DNA from: Pseudomonas viridiflava
GTDB taxonomy: Bacteria; Pseudomonadota; Gammaproteobacteria; Pseudomonadales; Pseudomonadaceae
DNA: 64,000 nt
NCBI RefSeq assembly: GCF_900583165.1
Contig: NZ_UTKY01000008.1
Span: forward strand, 1-64,000
Reading direction: 5' to 3'
Part shown: one piece after another, positions 19,088-28,414 of the stretch
Numbering within the stretch: the first letter of the stretch is position 1
Layout of the letters: each line of letters begins with the position of its first letter
The notes under the pieces: generated by a model
What the model was told of the DNA's origin: nothing
Databases searched by the model: none
The model's input: only the letters and a program-made list of their open reading frames with translations
Position numbers and translations under genes: made by a program

Positions 19088-19761
19088 GGCAATTCATCCA
19101 GGGCTCGCTCGACGTTGCGCGTAAGCAGGCCCAGGCGCGAGGGCCGCGTGGCGTCCAGTTCACCGCCGGCGCTGGCGACGCGGCAACCGCCGGGCAACAT
19201 TGAGGTGTCCGCCTGCAAGGTCCAGCCCGCCGCTTCGACCTGTTCGCCAAGGCTGTCCTGTACGCGTTGCAAGTCTTCGGGGTTGAGCCACAGCTTGGGT
19301 TTGCCGGTCAGTTCCAGGTCGCTGTCGAGCATGCCCTGCACCAGCACCAGTACCTGTTCGGGCTGGGCGGTCAACGCGTCGCCGGCCAATTGCCGGGCGG
19401 CATCCAAGGCAATGCGCACCAGTTGATGGGCGATGTGCTGGTCCATCGACTTGAGCGCTTCGTCAAAGTTGCGGCATAGCGTCAACAAAGGTTGCAGGGC
19501 TTGCACCCGCTGTTGCTGCAACTCCACCGCAGCAGCTTGGCGGCCTTCTTCCAAGCCCTGTGCATAACCTTTTTCCACACCTTGGGCATGCCCCAGTTGC
19601 TGGGCCTCGGCAATGGTTTTCTCGCGCAGCACCTGCATTTCCAACTTGTGCTGGAAGACTTGCTTGCGCAGGCGCTCGCGATGGGTGGTCTGGGGGTCGT
19701 CGTTGGGCGAAGCCGGGCTGCCCAACGGGTCCATTTGCCAGGGCTGCCAACGATCAGACAT
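19084..19761 (-). CDS. fliH: FliH, negative regulator of FliI
   Basis: The product has 225 residues, with a Q/E-rich coiled region (about 30-95) and a conserved C-terminal domain. FliH dimers hold FliI and dock it on FliN. The N-terminus [13 protein letters not shown] contains Trp residues like those FliH uses for docking. It overlaps fliG by 8 bp. Confidence 0.93.
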   Translation of the reverse strand: MSDRWQPWQMDPLGSPASPNDDPQTTHRERLRKQVFQHKLEMQVLREKTIAEAQQLGHAQGVEKGYAQGLEEGRQAAAVELQQQRVQALQPLLTLCRNFDEALKSMDQHIAHQLVRIALDAARQLAGDALTAQPEQVLVLVQGMLDSDLELTGKPKLWLNPEDLQRVQDSLGEQVEAAGWTLQADTSMLPGGCRVASAGGELDATRPSRLGLLTRNVERALDELP

Positions 19762-20752
19762 AGGTGTCGTTACCGCGTGCCGTCACAATCTCGCCGCTAT
19801 CGGACAAGCGCCGCACCACCGCCAGGATGGCCTTCTGTTCGGTTTCGATCTGGGACATACGGATCGGCCCGCGTGCCTCCATGTCTTCGCGAAACAATGC
19901 ACCGGCCCGCTGGGACATGTTGTGCAGGAAGCGTTCGAGCAGCGCCGGTGGCGAGCCCTTGAGGGCGATGGCCAGGGAGTTTTGATCGACCTGCTGCAAC
20001 AGGGTCTGGATGCCACGGTCGTCCACGTCTATAAGGTTTTCGAACAAGAACATCTCGTCGAGGATCTTCTGCGCCAGGTCTTCGCTGTGCTCGCGCACAG
20101 TGCCGATAGCCAATTCTTCGTGGGCCGAGCTCATCAGGTTGAGGATCTCGGCCGCGGTTCTTACGCCGCCCATTTTGCTGCGCTTGAGGCTCTGGCCGTC
20201 GAGCATCACACCGAGCACTTCGGTCAATTCCTGCAACGCCACCGGCTGTACGCCGCTGAAGGTGGCGATACGCAGGATGATGTCGTTGCGCAGGCGGTCG
20301 GGCAGCAATTGCAGGATGTCCGAGGCCTGGTGGCGCTCCAGGTGCACCAGGATCGTGGCGATGATTTGCGGGTGTTCGTCGCGGATCATCTCGGCCACCA
20401 TCGAGGCTTCCATCAGGTTGAGCTTGTCGATGCCGGAGCCAGTGTTGGTGTTTTCGAGGATATCGTCGATCAGGCTCGCGGCGCGTTCGCTGCCCAGGGC
20501 CTTGGTGAGCACGGCGCGGATATGATCGCTGGTCTGGATATTGATGGCCGCATATTGGTCGGTCTCATCCATAAACTCTTCGAGCACCAGGCGCATTTCT
20601 TCATGGGACACCTGGCTCAGGCGCGCCATTTCCATGCTGATGGCTTCGACATCGCTGCTGGGCAAGAACTTGAAGACTTCCGCTGCGCTGTCGGCGTCCA
20701 GCGACAGCAGCAAGATCGCACTGCGGCGCGAGCCGGTCATTTTACTGGTCAT
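19754..20752 (-). CDS. fliG: FliG, motor switch / rotor protein
   Basis: The product has 332 residues, the usual length. It includes RSAILLLSLDADSAAEVFK at the N-terminus, the EHPQIIATILVHLERHQASD middle motif and the C-terminal torque helix region (QTLLQQVDQNSLAIALKG). FliG couples stators to the MS ring. It overlaps fliF by 11 bp. Confidence 0.96.
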   Translation of the reverse strand: MTSKMTGSRRSAILLLSLDADSAAEVFKFLPSSDVEAISMEMARLSQVSHEEMRLVLEEFMDETDQYAAINIQTSDHIRAVLTKALGSERAASLIDDILENTNTGSGIDKLNLMEASMVAEMIRDEHPQIIATILVHLERHQASDILQLLPDRLRNDIILRIATFSGVQPVALQELTEVLGVMLDGQSLKRSKMGGVRTAAEILNLMSSAHEELAIGTVREHSEDLAQKILDEMFLFENLIDVDDRGIQTLLQQVDQNSLAIALKGSPPALLERFLHNMSQRAGALFREDMEARGPIRMSQIETEQKAILAVVRRLSDSGEIVTARGNDTYV

Positions 20753-22454
20753 TTTTCTTCATCCATCCGCGCACGATCATGGCCACCAACCGCGGGTCTT
20801 CAGCGGCAATCTGTTTCAGGCTCTGCATGTTCTGTTCGTACACCGCCGACTTGCGCGGCAAGCTGTGCGGCGTGTTATCGCCACCGGCTACGACCATGGC
20901 AGTACTGGTGCTGGTCGGCACCAACGCGGTGCCCGGCTCGGCAGTGGCCGCCAGCATCTGCGCCTGATGATGGGCGTTGCGTTTTTGCATCGGCCGCAGC
21001 ACCCACCACCACAGCGCCAGCGCGGCAAAGGCCACCAACAAATAACGCAAACCGCTGCTCAACAGGTTGTAGGCCTCGGGGGTTTTCCACCACGGCTGCT
21101 CGGTCACCGACGTGTCTTCGGTCACAAATGGGCTGTTGATAACTTGCAAGGCATCGCCACGGCTTTCGGTGAAGCCCATGGCCTGTCGCACCAAATTGTT
21201 GATGTTTTCCAGTTCTTCCTTGCTCAGCGGCTCGGTGGTCGCGGCGCCATCCTTGAGCACGGTGCGGTAGTTGACGACGACGGCGGTGGTCAGGCGCTCA
21301 ATCGTGCCCAGGCTCGACTTGACGTGCTCGACGTTACGGTCGACTTCGTAGTTGATCATGTGCTCGCTTTGGGTGGCGCTCTTGGCGCTTTTCGCCTCGG
21401 TGGCAGCTGGCGTACCGCCTGCTGGCGTCGGCGCATTGGCCTTGGTCGGCGCAGGCGTATTGGGTGGTGAATTGGTCAGCGCACCCGGTACGCCACGGCC
21501 GGCGTCGTCGCCTTCCACGACATGCTCGGAGGTTTGTTTACTGCGCACGGCCGCTGTATTCGCATCCTGGTTGGGCGCGTAACGCTCGGCGGTGCTTTCA
21601 CGGGTAGAAAAATCCACCTGGGCGACCACCTGGGCATGCACGTTCTGGCTGCCGAGCAACGGCGTGAGGATGTCCTCGATGCGGCGCTGATAGGAGCGCT
21701 CGATCTCATGCACGTAGTCGAGGTGGGTGCCGTCCGGGCCATTGCTGTCGCCCTGGACCTGGGACAGCAGGCGGCCGTTCTGGTCGACCACGGTGACGGC
21801 GTCCACGCTCAATTCCGGCACGCTGGAGGTGACCAGGTGCACAATCGCGCTGGCCTGGCTTTGCCCCAGTTCGCGGCCGGGTTGCAGGGTGAGCACCACC
21901 GAAGCGCGGGCGGCTTCACGGTCGCGCACGAACACCGATTGCTTGGCCATCACCAGATGCACCCGTGCCTTGGCGACTGGGCCGAGGGATTCGATGGTGC
22001 GCGCCAGCTCGCCTTCCAGGCCGCGCTGGTAGTTGAGGTGCTCAGCAAACTGGCTGACGCCGAAGGCCTGCTTGTCCAGCAGTTCAAAGCCGACGCTGCC
22101 GCCCTTGGGTAAGCCTTGTTCGGCCAGTTGCAGGCGCAGGGCGCTCATCTTGTCGCTGGGCACCAGGATGGTATTGCCGCCTTCGCTCAGGCGATAGGGC
22201 ACGGCACGCTTGTCCAGCTCACCGATGATTTGCCCGCCGTCCGCTTCGCTCAGGCCAGAAAACAACACGCGGTATTCCGGCTCGCGCGCCCACAGCAATA
22301 GCGCCACCACCACCGCTATCACGGTGGCAGCCGCCAACAGCAAGGGCAACAGGGGCTGGTTGCGAAACAGCGTGGTCAACGCCTCCAGCGGCTTGGGCCT
22401 AGCCTGCGTCGCCAGATTCTTTTGCGCGCCTTTGGCCAGGACTGCGGTACTCAC
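20742..22454 (-). CDS. fliF: FliF, MS-ring protein
   Basis: The product has 570 residues from GTG 22454, which has GAGG five bases upstream. The open frame continues 77 codons further but without family sequence. Two transmembrane helices flank the periplasmic ring domains (about 40-60 and 450-470); YRVLFSGLSEADGGQI is a ring-domain signature. It is the first gene of fliFGHIJK. Confidence 0.94.
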   Translation of the reverse strand: MSTAVLAKGAQKNLATQARPKPLEALTTLFRNQPLLPLLLAAATVIAVVVALLLWAREPEYRVLFSGLSEADGGQIIGELDKRAVPYRLSEGGNTILVPSDKMSALRLQLAEQGLPKGGSVGFELLDKQAFGVSQFAEHLNYQRGLEGELARTIESLGPVAKARVHLVMAKQSVFVRDREAARASVVLTLQPGRELGQSQASAIVHLVTSSVPELSVDAVTVVDQNGRLLSQVQGDSNGPDGTHLDYVHEIERSYQRRIEDILTPLLGSQNVHAQVVAQVDFSTRESTAERYAPNQDANTAAVRSKQTSEHVVEGDDAGRGVPGALTNSPPNTPAPTKANAPTPAGGTPAATEAKSAKSATQSEHMINYEVDRNVEHVKSSLGTIERLTTAVVVNYRTVLKDGAATTEPLSKEELENINNLVRQAMGFTESRGDALQVINSPFVTEDTSVTEQPWWKTPEAYNLLSSGLRYLLVAFAALALWWWVLRPMQKRNAHHQAQMLAATAEPGTALVPTSTSTAMVVAGGDNTPHSLPRKSAVYEQNMQSLKQIAAEDPRLVAMIVRGWMKKNDQ

Positions 22455-22652
22455 GAACACCTCGACGGCGAGGGTGGGGCCTGTACAAAAGACATTGCAG
22501 AGTCCGGTAACAGTAGTAAGGGCTTCATTCTGGCGAAAATGCCCAAAGCTAAACCCCGGAAAAGCCACCGCTTTTATGCTCAATTGGGCGAATGTGCAGG
22601 CGGGCGCCCTTGGTAATCTGCTGGCCTGATCGCTGCCTATGAGGCCTGCACC
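22455..22652. promoter_or_regulatory. Divergent fliF / fliE promoter region
   Basis: The 198-bp gap should contain the class-2 promoters of fliF (-) and fliE (+). I see AT-richer patches (22535-22580) but no FlhDC box I would defend. Its role is inferred from the divergent layout. Confidence 0.4.
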
Positions 22653-22967
22653 ATGAATTCGTCCGCCCTCACCAACGCCCTGCAACAGCTGTCGCTACTG
22701 GCCGAACAGGCCGAAGGCGCCAGCAGCCAGCGTATGGCCCCGGCCACCGGGTTTGCCGGCGAGTTGCAGTCGTCGCTGCAACGCATCAACCAGTTGCAGC
22801 AGACCGCCACGAGCCAGTCCAACGCCTTTCAGGCTGGTAGCGAGTCGGTGTCGTTGAGCGATGTGATGGCCGATTCACAAAAAGCCAGCGTGGCCTTCCA
22901 GATGGGTGTGCAGGTGCGTAATCGCCTGCTCACGGCCTACAAAGACGTGATGGCGATGCAGGTTTAA
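22653..22967 (+). CDS. fliE: FliE, MS ring-rod junction protein
   Basis: The product has 104 residues, equal to the family length. The C-terminal helix VAFQMGVQVRNRLLTAYKDV is conserved. FliE links the MS ring to the proximal rod and is the first exported subunit. It is transcribed divergently from fliF, as in enterobacteria. Confidence 0.95.
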   Translation: MNSSALTNALQQLSLLAEQAEGASSQRMAPATGFAGELQSSLQRINQLQQTATSQSNAFQAGSESVSLSDVMADSQKASVAFQMGVQVRNRLLTAYKDVMAMQV

Positions 22968-22975
22968 AAAAGCCC

Positions 22976-23003
22976 TAAAGACGGGCTGGCCGTTTGCCGA
23001 TGT
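22976..23003 (+). promoter_or_regulatory. Sigma28 (FliA) promoter for fliDST
   Basis: TAAAGACG, 12 bp, then GCCGATGT, 33 bp before fliD. Both boxes are identical to those of the fliC promoter (TAAAGACGG and GCCGATGTTCG). Confidence 0.75.
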
Positions 23004-23036
23004 TCGGTTCAAGCGCACAAACCAGGACAGGCACAC

Positions 23037-24443
23037 ATGGCAACCACAACCTCCAGCACGTCGACGGCAACCATCACTTCCCTCGGGGTCGGCTCCGGCC
23101 TTGACCTGGACAGCATTCTGACCAGCCTGGAAGAATCCAAGGAAGCCAGCCTGCTGACCCCCATCACCACCCAGGAAACCTCGGTCAACGCCGAGATCAC
23201 CGCCTACGGCACCCTGACCAGCGCCCTGACTAAATTGCAGACAGCCGCTGAAGCCTTGGCCGATTCGAGCCTGTACGACTCGCTGACCACCAGCCTGTCC
23301 GGCAGCGGCGTTACCGCCGCCACCACCAGCGATGCGGTTGCGGGCACCTATAAGCTGGAAGTCACTCAACTGGCTCAGGCCCAAAGCCTTTCCACTGACG
23401 GCGTGGCGAGCAAGACCACCGCGCTGGGCACCGGCACCCTCACCCTGCAAGTGGGCACGGCCGATGCGGTGTCGATCACCCTGACCAGCAGCAACAACAC
23501 CCTGGAAGGCATTCGCACCGCGATCAACGCCTCCGGCGCAGGCGTGACCGCCTCTATCGTCAACGACGGCAGCGGCACACCGTATCGCCTGGTGCTCACC
23601 TCGGACAGCACCGGCACCGCATCGGAAATGACCGTCAGCTATTCCAGCGACGACAGCACCGACGCAGCCTCCAGCCTGTTTGGCTACGACGGCAGCACCG
23701 GCAATATGACCCAGACCGTAGAAGCCCTCGACGCCGAGCTGACCATCAACGGCATCTCGATCACCAGCCAGACCAACACCGTCGAAGACGCACTGCAAGG
23801 CGTGACGCTAAACCTGACCGCCGTTGGCAGCTCGCAAACCCTGACGATTTCCCAGGACACCGATGCGATCTACGACGCCGTTTCGGCGTTTGTCACCGCC
23901 TACAACAGCTACGTCTCCACCGTCGATACGCTGACCTCCTACGATGCAGATGCCGATACCGCCGGCGAATTGCTCGGCGACTCCACCACCCGGCGCATCA
24001 GCACCAAGCTGAGCAGCGACCTGTACAGCGCGGTCGGCAGCGGCACCTTCAGCTACCTGTCGCAATTGGGCATTTCCCTAGAAGTCGACGGCACCTTGCT
24101 GATCGACGAAGACACCTTGACCAGCGCCATCACCGACAACATCGATGCCGTGTCGGAGTTCTTTATCGGCACCGACGGCACCTCCGGCTTTATTGGCCAG
24201 ATGACCACCGACCTCGACACCTACCTGGACGAAGACGACGGCCTGATCGTCGCCCGCACCGACAGCCTGGCGACCAAGCTTGAACAGTTGGAAGACCGTT
24301 ATGAGGAAAAACAGGCGCTGATCGACTCCGAAATGGCGCGCTGGACCGAGCAGTTCACCCAGCTCGACACCCTGATTTCGTCGCTCAACTCTACGGCTGA
24401 CTACCTGACCACCCAGTTCGATGCCCTCAACAGCAGCGATTGA
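23037..24443 (+). CDS. fliD: FliD, filament cap protein
   Basis: The product has 468 residues. The N-terminus (ITSLGVGSGLDLDSILTSLE) and the C-terminal coiled region (RYEEKQALIDSEMARWTEQF) are diagnostic; the centre is S/T-rich beta structure. FliD pentamers cap the filament and promote flagellin insertion. It is the first gene of fliDST, a class-3 unit judging by its promoter. Confidence 0.95.
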   Translation: MATTTSSTSTATITSLGVGSGLDLDSILTSLEESKEASLLTPITTQETSVNAEITAYGTLTSALTKLQTAAEALADSSLYDSLTTSLSGSGVTAATTSDAVAGTYKLEVTQLAQAQSLSTDGVASKTTALGTGTLTLQVGTADAVSITLTSSNNTLEGIRTAINASGAGVTASIVNDGSGTPYRLVLTSDSTGTASEMTVSYSSDDSTDAASSLFGYDGSTGNMTQTVEALDAELTINGISITSQTNTVEDALQGVTLNLTAVGSSQTLTISQDTDAIYDAVSAFVTAYNSYVSTVDTLTSYDADADTAGELLGDSTTRRISTKLSSDLYSAVGSGTFSYLSQLGISLEVDGTLLIDEDTLTSAITDNIDAVSEFFIGTDGTSGFIGQMTTDLDTYLDEDDGLIVARTDSLATKLEQLEDRYEEKQALIDSEMARWTEQFTQLDTLISSLNSTADYLTTQFDALNSSD

Positions 24444-24465
24444 CGAACCACGCGGAGCACACTCA

Positions 24466-24867
24466 ATGAATGCCTATCGGGACGCGAACGCCTACGCCAA
24501 GGTCGGCGTGGAAAGCGGCATTTTGGCGGCCTCCCCCCACCAACGCATTGTGATGCTGTTCGACAGCTACCAGGCCTCGATCCGCATCGCGCGCCTGCAC
24601 TTGCAGGCCGGCCGCATCGCCGAAAAAGGCCAGGCGATTACCAAGGCAATCAACATCGTCAGCCTGGGTTTGCGGGCCTCGCTCAACCTGGAACAAGGAG
24701 GTGACATCGCTGTGCAACTGGACCAACTCTATGACTACGTGGTGCGCTTGCTATTGCGTGCCAACTTGAACAACGACGACACAGCACTGACCACGGCCGC
24801 CGCGTTGCTGGAAAATGTCGCCGCCGCCTGGCTGGCCATTGGATCGCACACCGAGGAAGAGCGGTAG
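24466..24867 (+). CDS. fliS: FliS, flagellin chaperone
   Basis: The product has 133 residues from ATG 24466, with GGAG eight bases upstream. It has YAKVGVESGILAASPHQRIV and NLEQGGDIAVQLDQLYDYVV, typical of FliS. It keeps FliC unpolymerised in the cytoplasm. A frame that begins earlier overlaps fliD and has no family sequence. Confidence 0.95.
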   Translation: MNAYRDANAYAKVGVESGILAASPHQRIVMLFDSYQASIRIARLHLQAGRIAEKGQAITKAINIVSLGLRASLNLEQGGDIAVQLDQLYDYVVRLLLRANLNNDDTALTTAAALLENVAAAWLAIGSHTEEER

Positions 24868-24869
24868 CC

Positions 24870-25241
24870 ATGATGCAAACACAATTGATCGCCGCTTATG
24901 AACAGCTGCTTGAACAATCCCAGCGCTTGCTCGAATGCGCCAAGAGAGCCGACTGGGATGGGATCTTCGCGTTAAAGTCTCAAGGGCTGATCGACGCGGC
25001 TTACTTGCGTCGCGCGCAAGACCAAGTTGATCTCGATGCGAGCGGCCAACAGTACAAACTCGAACTACTTAGCCAGATCCTGGCCTTGGAAGAACAAGTA
25101 AATTCTTTTTTGCATGCGCGTCAAAATGACCTGGGTGAATTGATGCAGATCAATCGCAAAAAGAGCAATTTGAACAACGCCTACGGCGCATCATCCCACC
25201 AAGTGATACCAATAAGCCATTATTTGTATCGAAAGAAATAA
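24870..25241 (+). CDS. fliT: FliT-like chaperone for FliD / FlhDC modulator
   Basis: The product has 123 residues, predicted helical, and starts 2 bp after fliS. FliT in Salmonella chaperones FliD and inhibits FlhDC when free. Sequence conservation is low, so the call rests on size, helical character and the fliD-fliS-fliT order. Its presence fits the FlhDC type of control. Confidence 0.75.
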   Translation: MMQTQLIAAYEQLLEQSQRLLECAKRADWDGIFALKSQGLIDAAYLRRAQDQVDLDASGQQYKLELLSQILALEEQVNSFLHARQNDLGELMQINRKKSNLNNAYGASSHQVIPISHYLYRKK

Positions 25242-25572
25242 CAAGCACCTACACGCTGACCCTACGCACGACACATAAGTATGAAAATATCTTTGAAGTA
25301 CGGTAAATCACTGAAAACAGACAAGAAACAGCCTGCCTCAGTCTGTTATCGTACGGCGTTCTTGATACTTTAGAAAAAATTAAAAAATAACGGTATTCAC
25401 GGCCAGCTAGCGGATGGTCGGGAGCATGAATAACCGAATAACGCTACAAACAGGCACTCTTTGCATAACCCTAAAGGCCTGACTTATGTACTTGTCGATT
25501 TGCAGCACTGTCTGCCAGAGGTCGCACCATTAGGTGCGCCGAACTGTAGTACCCAACGGGAGGGGTAGAAAG
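25242..25572 (+). promoter_or_regulatory. Long AT-rich flhDC control region
   Basis: A 331-bp gap before flhD, visibly AT-richer than its neighbours (for example 25365-25400). Possible parts are a -35/-10 pair TTGCAT (25461) and TATGTA (25485) with 18 bp between; an inverted repeat AACAGAC / GTCTGTT (25316-25347); and a hairpin CGCACC-ATTA-GGTGCG (25523-25538) just before the ribosome site. As the master promoter of the cascade it is the likely entry point for host regulators. Confidence 0.5.
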
Positions 25573-25908
25573 TTGCCAAATACCAACACTGAGCTTGAAG
25601 ACATCCAGGACCTGAATCTTTCGTATTTATTACTGGCCCAGAATCTATTACGCAAAGATCGCGAGATCGCCATTTTTCGCTTGAAACTCAGCGAACCCAT
25701 GGCCGACTTGTTGACCAAACTAAGCAGCAAGCAAATGACCCAACTGGCACGGGTTAACCAGTTGATTTGTCGACCGGTTTTCGAAGAAACCGAGCGCTTG
25801 TCCAAAGTGCTGGGCAACGCCCGCGAGCTGGGTATGGTGGAGATCCATTCGGCGCTGCTGATGGCCGCCGCCGATCGCTCGGGCGACCTGCGTATTGGGG
25901 AAGGCTGA
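25573..25908 (+). CDS. flhD: FlhD, flagellar master regulator subunit
   Basis: The product has 111 residues from TTG 25573, preceded by the strong ribosome site GGGAGGGG seven bases upstream; an alternative GTG at 25534 has none. The core DLNLSYLLLAQNLLRKDREI and FRLKLSEPMADLL matches enterobacterial FlhD closely. FlhD4C2 activates class-2 flagellar promoters with sigma70. flhC follows after 3 bp. Confidence 0.93.
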   Translation: MPNTNTELEDIQDLNLSYLLLAQNLLRKDREIAIFRLKLSEPMADLLTKLSSKQMTQLARVNQLICRPVFEETERLSKVLGNARELGMVEIHSALLMAAADRSGDLRIGEG

Positions 25909-25911
25909 CCC

Positions 25912-26463
25912 ATGTCAGACAAAAGCCTGGTCACCGAAATGCAGCAAGTGCAACTGGCAATCGAACTGATTGAACTGGGTGCGCGGCTGCAGGTGCTGGA
26001 AACGGAGACCTCGCTGAGCCGGGGTCGTTTGATCCGTCTCTACAAGGAAGTGCGAGGCGCCTCACCCCCCAAAGGCATGCTGCCCTTCTCCACCGACTGG
26101 TTCGTGACTTGGCTGCCGAACATTCACTCGTCGCTGTTCTACGGTATCTACCGCAGCCTGATGGAAATCGGCGGGCATCGCATTGATGCCTTCGTCAAAG
26201 CCTATCGGCTGTACCTGGAACAGGTCGGCGACCAGGAAGGCGAACTGGTACTGGGCCTCACAAGGGCCTGGACGCTGGTGCGCTTTTTTGAAAGTGACAT
26301 GTTGGAGTTGATTCGGTGTTCGTGTTGCTCCGGTGAGTTTGTGGCGCACTCCCATGCGCCGGCGCAGCATTATGTGTGCGGGATTTGCCAGCCGCCGTCG
26401 CGGGCGGGTAAGACCCTCAAGCGCCGGGATATCGATGCACAGCTGTTAATTCGCAAGGCCTGA
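25912..26463 (+). CDS. flhC: FlhC, flagellar master regulator subunit
   Basis: The product has 183 residues. Four zinc-binding cysteines are intact: C136, C139, C156 and C159 (CSCC...CGICQPP). FlhC provides most of the DNA contact of the FlhD4C2 complex. Finding flhDC in a Pseudomonas is unusual, because polar flagella of the genus use FleQ. This is therefore likely a horizontally acquired regulator and system. Confidence 0.95.
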   Translation: MSDKSLVTEMQQVQLAIELIELGARLQVLETETSLSRGRLIRLYKEVRGASPPKGMLPFSTDWFVTWLPNIHSSLFYGIYRSLMEIGGHRIDAFVKAYRLYLEQVGDQEGELVLGLTRAWTLVRFFESDMLELIRCSCCSGEFVAHSHAPAQHYVCGICQPPSRAGKTLKRRDIDAQLLIRKA

Positions 26464-26494
26464 GCCTTGCACGATGGAACAAACAAGGAGGTTC

Positions 26495-26527
26495 AAATGT
26501 GGGAGGGGGCTTGCCCCCTCCCACATT
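26495..26527. repeat. Single REP hairpin
   Basis: Perfect palindrome TGTGGGAGGGGGC-TT-GCCCCCTCCCACA downstream of flhC. It may end flhDC transcription before the late motA promoter. Confidence 0.75.
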
Positions 26528-26569
26528 GGACCAGTGTGGCTTTCTCTTTCGCGTATATCCAAGAAGCCC

Positions 26570-26597
26570 TCAATTGAGCCCCCGGCGTTGCCGATAT
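26570..26597 (+). promoter_or_regulatory. Candidate sigma28 promoter for motAB
   Basis: TCAATTGA, 12 bp, then GCCGATAT, 40 bp before motA. The -35 matches less well than the others but spacing is the same as in the four other sites. Confidence 0.55.
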
Positions 26598-26637
26598 TCA
26601 GCAAGTCACCCATTGCTTGAATCTAAGGAACGACCAC

Positions 26638-27495
26638 GTGCTCATCGTCTCCGGGCTTATCGTTGTACTGCTTTCCGTGTTCGGTGGCTTCGTCCTATCC
26701 GGGGGCAGCCTTGGCCCGCTGTACCAGCCCACCGAATTGCTGATGATCGCCGGGGCCGGCGTTGGGGCCTTTATTGCGGCCAATAACGGCAAGGCCATTC
26801 GCGCCACCCTCACCGCTATTTCGCGCTTCAAGCGCAGCGCCAAGTACGACAAAACCCTCTATCTGGAACTGATGGGCATGCTCTACGCCCTGCTCAGCAA
26901 GGCGCGCCGCGAAGGCATGCTGAGCCTGGAACGGGATATCGACGACCCCGCGCAAAGCCCGATTTTCAGCCAATACCCGCGCCTGGTCAGCGACCCGCTG
27001 ATCATCCTGTTTATCACCGATTACCTGCGCCTGTTGGTCAGCAGCGCCATGCAAGCTCATGAACTCGATGAGCTGATGCTGCATGAGATCGAAGGCTTTG
27101 AGCACGAGGCCGGCTTGCCTTCCGACGCCCTCTATAAAGTCAGCGATGCCCTGCCCGCGTTCGGCATCGTTGCGGCGGTGATGGGGGTGGTCAAGGCGTT
27201 GAGTGCGGTAAACGTTGGGCCGGATTTGATGGGCCAGATGATTGCCCATGCATTGGTCGGCACGTTTCTCGGTATCTATTTGGCCTATGGGTTGGTCGCA
27301 CCGCTGGCCAGTCGTATCGACCGCCAGGCCGCCGAGTCGGTGAAGATGCTGCAATGCATCCGCGTCACGCTGCTGGCCAGCGTGCAAGGCCTGCCGCCGC
27401 AACTGGCCGTGGAGTTCGGGCGCAAGGCCCTGCACACCAGTGAGCGCCCCGGCGCCCTGGAGCTGGAAACCTACGTGCGCGGCAGCGGCGCATGA
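26638..27495 (+). CDS. motA: MotA, proton-channel stator (enterobacterial type)
   Basis: The product has 285 residues from GTG 26638, preceded by AAGGA. Compared with E. coli MotA it has the same LGPLYQPTELLMIAGAG start, the SLERDIDDP loop and the PAFGIVAAVMGVVKAL helix. Four transmembrane helices are predicted. With MotB it converts ion flow to torque. motB overlaps by 4 bp. Confidence 0.95.
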   Translation: MLIVSGLIVVLLSVFGGFVLSGGSLGPLYQPTELLMIAGAGVGAFIAANNGKAIRATLTAISRFKRSAKYDKTLYLELMGMLYALLSKARREGMLSLERDIDDPAQSPIFSQYPRLVSDPLIILFITDYLRLLVSSAMQAHELDELMLHEIEGFEHEAGLPSDALYKVSDALPAFGIVAAVMGVVKALSAVNVGPDLMGQMIAHALVGTFLGIYLAYGLVAPLASRIDRQAAESVKMLQCIRVTLLASVQGLPPQLAVEFGRKALHTSERPGALELETYVRGSGA

Positions 27496-28352
27496 GTGAC
27501 CGCCCGATCATTATCCGCCGCAAAAAAGCCGCCAAGCACGGCCATCACGGCGGCGCCTGGAAGATCGCCTTCGCCGATTTCATGACCGCCCTGATGGCGC
27601 TGTTTTTGGTGCTGTGGGTGCTGTCCAACGCCAGCAAAAACGACAAGGAGGCGATTGCCGACTACTTCAGCACCCCGCTGCTGGCGGCCATAAGCAAAGG
27701 TGACCGCAACGCCAACAGCGCCAGCGCGATCCCCGGCGGCGGGCCCGACCCGCGCACTACCGAGGGTGAAAAAACCCGCTTCACACCGCGCCTCTCTGGC
27801 GAAGAACGGCGTCACCTCGAATCCCTCAAGCAACGCCTGGACAACGCCGTGGACCACGACCCGCAGTTGCGCGAGCTCAAACAGCAGATCGCCATTGAAC
27901 TGAGCCCCGAAGGCCTGCGCGTGCAACTGCTCGATACCGACAAGCGCCCGATGTTCGAACTGGGCAGCGCGAATGTGGCGCCTTATTTGCGCAAGCTGCT
28001 CAAGACGTTTGCCCCAGTGCTCAACGAGCTGCCCAACCGTATCCAGATCAGCGGCCACACCGACAGCCACCCCTACCCTGGCGGCGATGCCGGCTACAAC
28101 AACTGGGACTTGTCCGCCGACCGCGCCAAGGCCTCGCGCCAGGAGTTGGTGGCCGGCGGGCTCGACTCCGACAAACTGCTGCGGGTGTCGGGCATGGCTG
28201 ACCGTATCCGTTTCCACGGCGCCGGGCCGTATGACGCGGCGAATCGGCGCATCGAAATCATCGTGCTCGATAAGCGCGTGGCAGAACGCATTCTGTCTCA
28301 GGAGGAATACGGCCCAGCGGAGCCATCTGCCCAAGAACCATCTGCCCAATAA
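27492..28352 (+). CDS. motB: MotB, stator anchor (enterobacterial type)
   Basis: The product has 286 residues. The basic N-terminus precedes a transmembrane helix with the ion-binding Asp (WKIAFADFMTALMALFLVLW) at about 30. The C-terminal OmpA-like domain (GHTDSHPYPGGDAGYNNWDL) binds peptidoglycan. Together with motA it is a canonical stator pair. Confidence 0.95.
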   Translation: MSDRPIIIRRKKAAKHGHHGGAWKIAFADFMTALMALFLVLWVLSNASKNDKEAIADYFSTPLLAAISKGDRNANSASAIPGGGPDPRTTEGEKTRFTPRLSGEERRHLESLKQRLDNAVDHDPQLRELKQQIAIELSPEGLRVQLLDTDKRPMFELGSANVAPYLRKLLKTFAPVLNELPNRIQISGHTDSHPYPGGDAGYNNWDLSADRAKASRQELVAGGLDSDKLLRVSGMADRIRFHGAGPYDAANRRIEIIVLDKRVAERILSQEEYGPAEPSAQEPSAQ

Positions 28353-28414
28353 CGCGGGATTTTGCCGGGTGTTTGCGCGATAGGTGATCAACCCGGCTCC
28401 GCACAATACCGGCC

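Noticed and set aside
22535..22580. FlhDC-box-like GGCGAAAATGCC between fliF and fliE
   Set aside because: The match to the AAATARCG core is poor and no second half-site is visible.
22455..22685. Upstream extension of fliF by 77 codons
   Set aside because: It reads into the fliE start region and gives no FliF-like sequence; GTG 22454 has a GAGG site.
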